Shown piece after piece: positions 1-6,223 of a stretch of 10,704 nucleotides of DNA. The position numbers and the translations under genes are program-made. This DNA comes from Bog-756 sp036511155. GTDB taxonomy: Bacteria; Actinomycetota; Acidimicrobiia; Acidimicrobiales; RAAP-2. Below the pieces are notes generated by a model that saw only the letters and a list, made by a program, of their open reading frames with translations, was not told the DNA's origin and did not search any database. Numbering within the stretch: position 1 is the stretch's first letter; each line of letters starts with the position of its first letter. Where the stretch lies: NCBI GenBank assembly GCA_036511155.1, contig DATCCR010000022.1:1-10704 (forward strand), given 5' to 3'.

Positions 1-178
1 CGAAGGTGCGGTGCAGGGCCAAGGTCAGCTCGACCACGCCCAGATTGGACCCGAGGTGCCCGCCGGTGTGGGTGACGGCATCGACGATGAATTCCCGGAT
101 CTCACGCGAAAGGACGTCGAGCTCGTCGGGGGTCAGGGTCCGGAGGTCGGCCGGACTGTCGATGTGTTCGAGGATCAT
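1..178 (-). CDS. dxs: 1-deoxy-D-xylulose-5-phosphate synthase, N-terminal fragment
   Basis: The 59 visible codons read from ATG at 178 and run off the left edge. DXS condenses pyruvate and glyceraldehyde 3-phosphate using thiamine diphosphate, the first step of the MEP isoprenoid pathway, in the cytoplasm. The fragment holds the family's N-terminal pattern: an opening like SPADLRTLTPDELDVLSREI at residues 8-27, then THTGGHLGSNLGVVELTLAL at 36-55. The GGHLGSNLGVVEL stretch is diagnostic for DXS, where it lies in the thiamine-diphosphate domain. About 90% of the usual 600-plus residues are missing. The start is supported by the position of the family N-terminus, although no strong ribosome binding site precedes it. 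A TAGCCT hexamer at 203-208 (minus strand) could be a -10 element. The thioesterase gene lies 73 bp upstream on the same strand and may be co-transcribed. Confidence 0.92.
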   Translation of the reverse strand, partial: MILEHIDSPADLRTLTPDELDVLSREIREFIVDAVTHTGGHLGSNLGVVELTLALHRTF

Positions 179-251
179 GTTCAGGTGGAGCCTTCGGGCG
201 TCAGGCTACCAGCGCGGCCCTCTGGGTACGGCTACGCCCCGCCCCGGGCCC

Positions 252-629
252 TCAGCGGACGTTGGCGAGGAAGTTGTCGCGGTCGACGATGACCCGGACC
301 AGCTTGCCGGCGGCGACCAGACCACCGTCCTCGGACACCGACAGCGTGAACACCAGGCGCCGACCTTCGATCCGGTCCAATGTGGCCTCGGCCCAGACCT
401 TGCCGCCGACACCGACGGGAACCAGGTGGTCGAACTGGACCCGCTTGGCCACCGACGTACCCCCGGCCGGCAGATGGCCCTCGATGGCCAGGCAGCTGGC
501 CTCCTCGCACAGGGCGACCAGTCGGGGGGTGGCGAGTACGGGCACGTTGCCGGTCCGCAGGGCCTCGGCGGTGTCCCCCTCGGTCACTTCGAGCTCGATA
601 CGTGCGGACAGACCGGTGCGGGGGGCCAC
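252..629 (-). CDS. hotdog-fold thioesterase, FlK-like family
   Basis: This 125-residue protein matches the small single-domain hotdog thioesterases related to fluoroacetyl-CoA thioesterase FlK, which hydrolyse acyl-CoA thioesters in the cytoplasm. The order and spacing of the FlK catalytic residues is kept. T34 (in VLATPRLVAL), E42 (in CEEASC) and H68 (in QFDHLVPV) have the same gaps as FlK T42, E50 and H76. The C-terminus ends with the common VIVDRDNFL stretch. True substrate is unknown; most relatives are not fluoroacetate enzymes, so fluoroacetyl-CoA specificity should not be assumed. GTG at 629 was chosen because the family N-terminus begins there and no earlier plausible in-frame start exists. 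There is no ribosome binding site, but a TATCGT hexamer ends 6 nt upstream, which suggests a leaderless transcript. It diverges from tldD and lies 73 bp upstream of dxs. Confidence 0.85.
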   Translation of the reverse strand: MAPRTGLSARIELEVTEGDTAEALRTGNVPVLATPRLVALCEEASCLAIEGHLPAGGTSVAKRVQFDHLVPVGVGGKVWAEATLDRIEGRRLVFTLSVSEDGGLVAAGKLVRVIVDRDNFLANVR

Positions 630-634
630 GCCGG

Positions 635-641
635 TACGATA
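635..641. promoter_or_regulatory. overlapping divergent -10-like hexamers between thioesterase gene and tldD
   Basis: In the 68-bp divergent spacer, TATCGT reads on the minus strand (641-636) and ends 6 nt before the thioesterase GTG. TACGAT reads on the plus strand (635-640), 57 nt before the tldD GTG. Both fit TANNNT and they share five base pairs, so RNA polymerase could not occupy both at once. No clear -35 box is seen for either. The call rests on position and sequence only. Confidence 0.4.
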
Positions 642-697
642 CGCGACGGATGCTGACGTCGGCCACCGGGCCCGGGCAGTCGAGCGAGGAGACCGTA

Positions 698-2083
698 GTG
701 ATCGATACCCCCGTGCTGGAACGGGTGCTGGCGGAGGCGCTTCGCAACGGCGGCGAGTTCGCCGAGGTGTTCGCCGAGGACCGGTCCAACACGTCGGCCA
801 TGCTCGACGACGGACGGGTCGAGGAGCTCTCCTCGGGACGGGAGCGGGGTGCCGGCATCCGGGTGGTGACCGGCGAGACCACCGGGTTCGCCCATACCGC
901 CGACTTGAGCGAGCAGGGGCTCCTGCGGGCGGCCGAGGCGGCCTCGGCGGTGGCGCGCAGCGGCGGAGGCACACGCACGGTGGAGGTGGGGCGCCTGACC
1001 GGGCCCGGTGCCAGCGCCGACCGTCCCGCCCACGCCACCGGCACGAAGGACGAGGCCCTCGATCTCCTGCGGCGGGCCGACGAGGCCGCCCGTGGTTCGG
1101 GCGACGCCGTCAGCCAGGTGCAGGCCGGCTTCGGCACGTCGCGCCGACGGGTGCTGGTCGCCAACTCCGACGGACTGTTGGCCGGCGACGAGCAGTCGCG
1201 CACCCGGTTCAGCGTGTCGTGCGTCGCACTCGGCGACACCGGCATGCAGACCGGGTACGAGACGGCGGCCCGTACCCTCGGCTTCGAGCTGTTCGACGAG
1301 GTGTCGGTGGAGGAGCTGGCCCGCACGGCCGCCGCCCAGGCGCTGGCCAAGCTGTCCGCCCGCCCGGCCCCGTCCGGCGAGCTGCCGGTGGTGCTGGCCG
1401 GGGGGAGCGGCGGCATCCTGTTCCACGAGGCCTGCGGCCACGGGCTCGAGGCCGACCACATCGTGAAGGATGCATCGGTCTACGCGGGCAAGGTCGGCCA
1501 GCAGGTGGCGAGTCCGCTGGTCACCCTGGTGGACGACGGCACCGTCGGGTCCGAGTGGGGCACGTTCGCCGTCGATGACGAGGGCCGGCCGGCCCAGCGC
1601 AACGTGCTGATCCAGGACGGCGTCCTCACCGACTATCTGTGGGACTACCTGCGGGCCAGGAAGGAGGGCCGGGTCTCGTCCGGTAATGGCCGGCGCCAGT
1701 CCTACCGTGACCTCCCGATGGTCCGGATGACCAACACCTTCCTCCTGCCCGGAGAAGATGACGCCGAGGAGATCGTGGCCCAGACGCAGCGGGGCGTCTA
1801 TGTGGCCAAGCTCGGCGGCGGCCAGGTGAACACCACCACCGGCGACTTCGTGTTCGGCATGACCATGGCCTACCTGATCGAGGACGGCAAGATCACCGAG
1901 CCCCTGCGGGACGCCAACCTCATCGGCAACGGTCCCGAGATCCTCAAGCGCATCGACGCGGTGGCCACCGACTTCTCGATGACACCGGGCACCTGCGGCA
2001 AGGACGGACAGAGCGTGCCCGTCGGTTGCGGCCAGGCCACCATGCGCCTCACCGGCGTGACCATCGGGGGGACGGCCGAGTGA
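698..2083 (+). CDS. tldD: TldD metalloprotease subunit
   Basis: This 461-residue protein is TldD, the catalytic half of the TldD/TldE heterodimeric zinc protease. In E. coli the pair completes microcin B17 maturation by removing its leader and degrades unfolded peptides such as CcdA. The metal-binding HExxxH motif is present as HEACGH (H243, E244, H248). The third ligand candidate is C433 in PGTCGKDGQSVPVG near the C-terminus, as in characterised TldD. Length is close to the E. coli 481 residues. GTG at 698 was chosen because AGGAG at 687-691 sits 6 nt upstream; an in-frame ATG at 650 lacks such a site and adds residues with no family likeness. tldE follows with a 4-bp GTGA overlap, which predicts translational coupling and equal subunit supply. 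No RiPP precursor gene is visible nearby, so the substrate is unknown. Confidence 0.95.
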   Translation: MIDTPVLERVLAEALRNGGEFAEVFAEDRSNTSAMLDDGRVEELSSGRERGAGIRVVTGETTGFAHTADLSEQGLLRAAEAASAVARSGGGTRTVEVGRLTGPGASADRPAHATGTKDEALDLLRRADEAARGSGDAVSQVQAGFGTSRRRVLVANSDGLLAGDEQSRTRFSVSCVALGDTGMQTGYETAARTLGFELFDEVSVEELARTAAAQALAKLSARPAPSGELPVVLAGGSGGILFHEACGHGLEADHIVKDASVYAGKVGQQVASPLVTLVDDGTVGSEWGTFAVDDEGRPAQRNVLIQDGVLTDYLWDYLRARKEGRVSSGNGRRQSYRDLPMVRMTNTFLLPGEDDAEEIVAQTQRGVYVAKLGGGQVNTTTGDFVFGMTMAYLIEDGKITEPLRDANLIGNGPEILKRIDAVATDFSMTPGTCGKDGQSVPVGCGQATMRLTGVTIGGTAE

Positions 2084-3462
2084 GCACCGCAACGGAGCAG
2101 ACGACGAGCGGTACCGAGGACCTGGTCGGCCTGGCCGAGCGGGTGGCCGGCTGGGCCACGGCGGGCGAGGAGGTCGAAGTCTACGTCGCCCGCGGCACGG
2201 AAACGGAAGTCCGCGCTTACGACGGCGAGGTCGAGTCGCTGACGTCGGCCACGTCGGCCGGTATCGGCATCCGGGTCGTCGTCGACCACCGCCTCGGGTT
2301 CGCCTGGGCCGGCTCGCTCGACGAGTCGGTGCTGGGGGAGACCCTGGAGGAGGCCCGGGACAACGCCCGGTTCGCCACGGCCGACGAGCATGTACAGCTG
2401 GCCGTGCCCGACGGTGTCGAGGCCGTGCCGGTCGACCTGTGGGACGAAGGTCTGGCCGGGGTGCCGACGGCGATGAAGGTCGACCTGGCCCTGGCGCTCG
2501 AGGCCCTGGCCCGCGGCTCCGACCCCCGGATCCGCCAGGTGGACTCGGCCGACTACGGCGACGTCTCGGCGGAGGCGGCGCTGGTGTCGACCACCGGCAT
2601 CCGGTCGTCGACCCGCAAGACGTCCGGCTACCTGTCGGTCGGGGTGATCGCCGGCGAGGGCGATGCCAGCCAGACCGGCGGGGGCTACAGCGTCGGCCGG
2701 GGCTTCGCAGGCCTCGACCCCGATCGGGCCTGCCAGGACGCCGTCACCCGGGCCGTGCGCCTCCTGGGCGCCACCAAGGGCCCGTCGGGCCGCTCCACGG
2801 TGGTCTTCGACCGCCGCATGGCCACCACGCTGCTCGGTATCGTCTCGGGCGCGCTGTCGGGGGAGGCGGTCGCCAAGGGCCGATCCTTCTTCGCCGGCCG
2901 GGTCGGCGAGCAGGTCGGGCATCCGGGCCTGACGCTGGTGGACGACCCGACCGACCCCCGGGCCTACGGGGCGGCCGCCTACGACGCCGAGGGCCTGGCG
3001 TGCCGCCGCAACGTGTTGATCGACTCGGGTGTCCTGCAGGGGTTCCTGTACGACACGGTGTCCGGCTCACGGGCCGGCGTGCCGTCGACCGGCTCGGCCG
3101 TACGTGGGGGATACGCCGGCACCCCTGGGCCGGGATGCCGGGCCCTTACGCTGGCCCCGGGGCCGGAGGGCTACGACGAGGACGGCGTGCTGGCCGCGGT
3201 CGGCGAGGGCCTCTTCGTCCAGTCGATGACCGGCGTCCACTCCGGGGTCAACCCGATCAGCGGCGACTTCTCGGTGGGTGCCGAAGGCCTGATGATCCGG
3301 GACGGCAAGCTGGCCGAGCCGGTCCGGGAGATCACCGTGGCCTCCACCCTCCAGCGCATGCTGCTCTCGCTGGTGGCGGTCGGCGCCGACGTCGAATGGC
3401 TGCCCAGCATCGCCGCCGGCCAGACACTGGCCATCGGCGACATGCAGATCAGCGGGATCTGA
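2080..3462 (+). CDS. tldE: TldE/PmbA protease partner subunit
   Basis: This 460-residue protein is the TldE (PmbA) partner of TldD. It shares the TldD fold and block order but lacks the zinc site. Where TldD has the FHEACGH helix, this protein has IVSGALSGEAVAKG, and the shared flanks (VGEQVGHPGLTLVDD, and RRNVLIDSGVLQGFLYD further on) then resume. In the known heterodimer TldE is the non-catalytic half that shapes the peptide tunnel. E. coli PmbA has 450 residues, so length is normal. GTG at 2080 overlaps the tldD stop as GTGA, with a G-rich stretch at 2066-2071 as the likely ribosome binding site. The gene ends 60 bp before the convergent pilO stop, with a hairpin in between. Confidence 0.94.
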   Translation: MSTATEQTTSGTEDLVGLAERVAGWATAGEEVEVYVARGTETEVRAYDGEVESLTSATSAGIGIRVVVDHRLGFAWAGSLDESVLGETLEEARDNARFATADEHVQLAVPDGVEAVPVDLWDEGLAGVPTAMKVDLALALEALARGSDPRIRQVDSADYGDVSAEAALVSTTGIRSSTRKTSGYLSVGVIAGEGDASQTGGGYSVGRGFAGLDPDRACQDAVTRAVRLLGATKGPSGRSTVVFDRRMATTLLGIVSGALSGEAVAKGRSFFAGRVGEQVGHPGLTLVDDPTDPRAYGAAAYDAEGLACRRNVLIDSGVLQGFLYDTVSGSRAGVPSTGSAVRGGYAGTPGPGCRALTLAPGPEGYDEDGVLAAVGEGLFVQSMTGVHSGVNPISGDFSVGAEGLMIRDGKLAEPVREITVASTLQRMLLSLVAVGADVEWLPSIAAGQTLAIGDMQISGI

Positions 3463-3501
3463 CCGGCCGGGAGGTGCTCCGCCGCCGACACCTTCCGCCG
3501 G
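3463..3501. terminator. hairpin between convergent tldE and pilO, possible bidirectional terminator
   Basis: A stem forms between 3463-3476 and 3489-3501: five pairs (CCGGC/GCCGG), one bulged C at 3468, then eight pairs (GGGAGGTG/CACCTTCC, one G-U). The loop is 12 nt. A second perfect 8-bp inverted repeat, TGACCGGC at 3460-3467 and GCCGGTCA at 3503-3510, competes for the base. It fills the 59-bp space between the two stop codons. There is no U-tract, which is common for high-GC actinobacterial terminators. Confidence 0.5.
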
Positions 3502-3521
3502 CGCCGGTCAGGCGACCCGGA

Positions 3522-4307
3522 TCAGGTGGTCGTCTTCTTCTGCTGGGCGGCGGTGGCCTTCGAGCAGGCCGACAGGGCGTTCGGGGTCGACGTGTAGTAG
3601 ATCGATCCGGTGACCTGGAGGTTGTAAGGGCCGTTGGTGGGGGAGGTGGTCTGGCCGCCCACCCACAGGGGCGGTCCGCTGGCATTGCCGGCCGACGCTC
3701 CGGATGCGGCACCGCTGGACGAGGTGCTGCCCGACGAGGAGGAACTTCCGCTCGAGGCGGCTCCGAACGACAGGGTGAGCTTCTGGATGATGAAGAGCCG
3801 GGGGAAGCTCTCCAGGCCGTTGATGAAGGACGTCATCTGGCTGTAGTTGCCCTGCACGGTGAGGGTGGTCGGCACCGCGGTGACGCCGGCCGGCGTGGCC
3901 GCGGACCCGCCAGCGGCCGGTTGCGACGCGGCGGCCCCTGCCCCTGCCGGGGCGAAGCCGCTGAACTGGGACAGGCTGACGCCGGACGAGGCGGCCAGAT
4001 CGTTGAACTGGCTCTCGAAACTGGACTCCTCGGCGTTGACGTCCGTGGGCGTCTGGACCGAGGGGATCTGGGTGCTGATCTTCTGGAGGTCTGCACAGTT
4101 GCTCGACAGCTTCTGGCCCTCGGACTGCAGCGAGGAGAGCCGGGCCTGGAGGGCGGTCTCCTGGCCCTGGAGCTGCACGGTCTGGGCCTGCAGGCTCGAG
4201 AACTTGGAGTTCTGCGGCGAGATCAGGACGACCCACAGCAGGAGGGCGACGACGAGGCCGCCGCCGGCGATGATCAGCGGCTTCCGGTACTCCTTGACGG
4301 CGTTCAT
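3522..4307 (-). CDS. pilO: PilO-like type IV pilus alignment-complex protein
   Basis: This 261-residue protein has the PilO layout: a short cytoplasmic N-terminus, one membrane helix at about 10-30 (LIIAGGGLVVALLLWVVLIS), a coiled-coil rich in Gln, Leu and Ser at 33-78, then an extracytoplasmic ferredoxin-like domain. The family signature is clear at 150-180, where VQGNYSQMTSFINGLESFPR precedes LFIIQKLTL. PilO pairs with PilN to link the PilM ring and motor to the rest of the pilus machine. A Ser/Gly/Ala-rich insert at about 183-210 and an Ala/Gly/Pro-rich stretch at 118-145 interrupt the domain. Two cysteines, C71 and C248, both lie outside the membrane and could form a disulfide. ATG at 4307 overlaps the pilMN stop as ATGA, so the two are probably translated in a coupled way. 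Confidence 0.85.
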   Translation of the reverse strand: MNAVKEYRKPLIIAGGGLVVALLLWVVLISPQNSKFSSLQAQTVQLQGQETALQARLSSLQSEGQKLSSNCADLQKISTQIPSVQTPTDVNAEESSFESQFNDLAASSGVSLSQFSGFAPAGAGAAASQPAAGGSAATPAGVTAVPTTLTVQGNYSQMTSFINGLESFPRLFIIQKLTLSFGAASSGSSSSSGSTSSSGAASGASAGNASGPPLWVGGQTTSPTNGPYNLQVTGSIYYTSTPNALSACSKATAAQQKKTTT

Positions 4308-5971
4308 TTCAGGCTCGCATTCTTGCTGAGGCTGGCATTCGGGGTCACCGAGATGGTGAAGGGGAACGAGATCGTGGTGTCGACGTTGACCGTTGTTGCA
4401 CCCTGCAACGGGTTGGCGAAGTACTGCGACCCGGAGATGGCATCGATCCACGCCTTCGAGATGGACAGGCTCGGCCCCGGGCCCTTCACGTACAGGTTGA
4501 TGGTCCCGATGGCGGCCGCCTGGGTGCCGGTGGCACCTGCCGCCGCCGATGTGCTCGCCGTCAGCTGGGACCCCGAGAAGCTCTGTACCGATGCATTGGG
4601 TGGGGTGATCGTGATGAGGTTGCCGAGGGCCAGAGGCCAGTCGACCGCGGTGTTGAGCACCGAGGCCCGGCGGGCCAGGCCCTTGGTGTAGGCCTCGTTG
4701 GCCGCCACCACCAGGCTGTACTTCGGCACCTGGGCGTTGAGCGACGCGATGTTGGCCTGCAGGTCGTTGACCGAATTCTGCTCGTTGTGCACCTTGAGGA
4801 GCTTCCAACCGCCGAAGAGCACCAGGAGGACCAGGACGGCGACGGCACCCATCATGGTCCGCTCCTGGATCCGCTTGAGACGGGCCTTCTGGGCGATCTC
4901 GGGCGGCAGGAGGTTGAACTTCCGGACCGCCTTGTCCGGCTCGGGGAGCGCGAGGCCGATGGGGCTGGCCAGCACCGGCGCCACCTCGGCGGCCTGCTCG
5001 GACGACAGGTCGAGCTTGGAGACGTCGAGGCGATCGAGGGGCGAGGCGACCCGCACCGGGATACGCACCTGGGCCTCGAGCATGGGGATGAGCCCGTGGA
5101 GTTCGGACCCGCCGCCGGTGACCAGGACCTGCGACACGGGCAGGCGGCCCGGCAGCGAGGCGAAGTACTGGATGGAGTTCCGGATCTCGTCGACCAGCTC
5201 CAGCATGCTGGGCTGGGCGATGCGCTCGGCCGCCTGGATCTGGGCCGACTCCTCGCCGAACCGGTACTTGAGGGTCTCGGCGTCGATGATCGGGATGTCG
5301 AGGGAGGCCGAGATGGCCGCCGTGGTGGTGTTGCCGCCCGAACCGATGGTCCGGACGAATTGGGGACGCCCGTTCTGGTGGACGACGACCACGCTCAGCC
5401 CGGCGCCGATCGACACGACGGCCTCCGGCTGGTCGGAGTCGCCGTAGCCCCCGACGGCACGGACCAGGGCGGACGACGTCAGGTCGACGCCCTCGACGGT
5501 CAGGCCGGCACGCTCGACCGCTTCGATGACCCCGTTGACCAGGTCGACGTGGGCGGCCGCCACGAGCACACGGCGCATCTTGGCACCCTCGTCGTTGGTG
5601 TAGTCCGACAGGACCTGGGACGACAGGATCGTCTGGTCGGGAGGGAAGGGGATGACCTCCTCCGACTGGAAGCGCACCGCGCTCTCGACCTCGTCGTCGG
5701 GCACGTAGGGGAGGTCGATCTCCCGGGTGATGGCCCGCAACCCGGCGATCCCGACGATCACCGACGAGCCGCCGAACTGACCGTTCTTCCACAGCTTCTC
5801 GATGGCCTCGGCCACGGACGTCGTGTCGCGGATCTCGCCGTCGACCAGCGACCCGGGGGGCAGGCCGACCTGACCGTAGGTGAGGAGGACCGGGGTGGAC
5901 TTGGACGTGTCGATCTCGGCGGCGCGCACCGCACTCGTGCCGATGTCGAGACCTACGGTCATGCGGGCCAT
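4304..5971 (-). CDS. pilM-pilN: PilM-PilN fusion, type IV pilus assembly protein
   Basis: This 555-residue protein joins PilM (about 1-345) to PilN (about 350-555) in one frame. The PilM part is an actin-like ATP-binding protein of the FtsA/PilM type: GLDIGTSAVRAAEI at 7-20 (phosphate 1), SIGAGLSVVVV at 187-197 (phosphate 2), VLVTGGGSELHGL at 282-294 (adenosine motif). The PilN part starts with KFNLLPPEIAQKAR at 351-364, then a membrane helix at 373-392, a short coiled coil and an extracytoplasmic domain ending in ISFPFTISV. In other bacteria PilN binds the PilM groove through a conserved INLLP-like N-terminal peptide, and here that peptide is kept at the junction. Topology fits, since PilM stays cytoplasmic. 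ATG at 5971 has GGAG 7 nt upstream; a second ATG at 5962 is less well placed. pilO overlaps downstream. Confidence 0.92.
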   Translation of the reverse strand: MARMTVGLDIGTSAVRAAEIDTSKSTPVLLTYGQVGLPPGSLVDGEIRDTTSVAEAIEKLWKNGQFGGSSVIVGIAGLRAITREIDLPYVPDDEVESAVRFQSEEVIPFPPDQTILSSQVLSDYTNDEGAKMRRVLVAAAHVDLVNGVIEAVERAGLTVEGVDLTSSALVRAVGGYGDSDQPEAVVSIGAGLSVVVVHQNGRPQFVRTIGSGGNTTTAAISASLDIPIIDAETLKYRFGEESAQIQAAERIAQPSMLELVDEIRNSIQYFASLPGRLPVSQVLVTGGGSELHGLIPMLEAQVRIPVRVASPLDRLDVSKLDLSSEQAAEVAPVLASPIGLALPEPDKAVRKFNLLPPEIAQKARLKRIQERTMMGAVAVLVLLVLFGGWKLLKVHNEQNSVNDLQANIASLNAQVPKYSLVVAANEAYTKGLARRASVLNTAVDWPLALGNLITITPPNASVQSFSGSQLTASTSAAAGATGTQAAAIGTINLYVKGPGPSLSISKAWIDAISGSQYFANPLQGATTVNVDTTISFPFTISVTPNASLSKNASLK

Positions 5972-6092
5972 GCGGGTGCTCCGATCTGGTGCCGGGCAAC
6001 GACGACGGCGGTTGCACCGGTGGGGGAGCGGTGTCGGCCGCCGGAGGGCGGAGCCGCCCAGGGCCGCAGCAGGTGTGCTCTCATCGGTGGTC

Positions 6093-6168
6093 TCCGGTCC
6101 TCGTGGTCACTCATTGCCTTTGATGGCCGGGTATGGCCCGTCGTGCGGGTTCCGGTCTCGTGGTGACT
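6093..6168. repeat. imperfect direct repeat in pilT-pilMN spacer
   Basis: Copy one at 6093-6111 (tccggtcctcgtggtcact) and copy two at 6151-6168 (tccggtctcgtggtgact) differ by one inserted base and one substitution. They start 58 nt apart. Function is unknown; paired protein-binding sites or paired RNA elements are both possible. Confidence 0.6.
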
Positions 6169-6186
6169 ATCGGAACGGACCCGCAC
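6143..6186 (-). terminator. hairpin downstream of pilT
   Basis: GTGCGGGT at 6143-6150 and ACCCGCAC at 6179-6186 form a perfect 8-bp stem. A further TTCC/GGAA pairing (6150-6153 with 6172-6175) is possible inside. The hairpin begins 37 nt after the pilT stop. It has no U-tract, so it may attenuate, process or stabilise the transcript rather than end it. Confidence 0.35.
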
Positions 6187-6223
6187 CACCTTGAGTGGCG
6201 GTCGGGGTGATGCTCGGCGGCGT

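Larger units (their letters stand above)
5972..6223 (-). other. structured pilT-pilMN spacer, no convincing gene
   Basis: The 252-bp gap between pilT and pilMN is the longest non-coding stretch in the window. It contains a hairpin near the pilT stop, an imperfect direct repeat, and a GGGCGG-AG-CCGCCC inverted repeat at 6046-6059. A 51-codon frame (5959-6114) crosses it, but about a quarter of its third positions are A or T, unlike the neighbouring genes. No good TANNNT element precedes pilMN, so pilMN-pilO is probably read from the pilT promoter. I could not match it to a known riboswitch. Confidence 0.4.

Noticed and set aside
650..697. Earlier ATG start for tldD at 650
   Set aside because: It lacks a ribosome binding site, and the residues it adds do not match the TldD N-terminus; GTG at 698 has AGGAG at the right distance.
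2439..4691. A 750-codon plus-strand open frame over tldE and the antisense of pilO and pilMN
   Set aside because: Its Arg/Gly/Pro-rich composition is typical of a wrong frame in GC-rich DNA, and it overlaps three well-recognised genes.
3522..6017. A long minus-strand open frame that runs through pilO and on through the pilMN region in another frame
   Set aside because: Only its last 261 codons (PilO) make sense as protein; the rest is Arg/Pro/Gly-rich, an out-of-frame reading of pilMN.
5959..6114. A 51-codon minus-strand frame upstream of and overlapping pilMN
   Set aside because: About a quarter of its third positions are A or T while neighbours are almost all G or C, the ribosome site is too close to the ATG, and the peptide resembles nothing known.
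5972..6223. Cyclic di-GMP riboswitch upstream of pilMN
   Set aside because: Short matches such as CAAAGGC occur on the minus strand, but the conserved core segments of the class I and II aptamers are not there.
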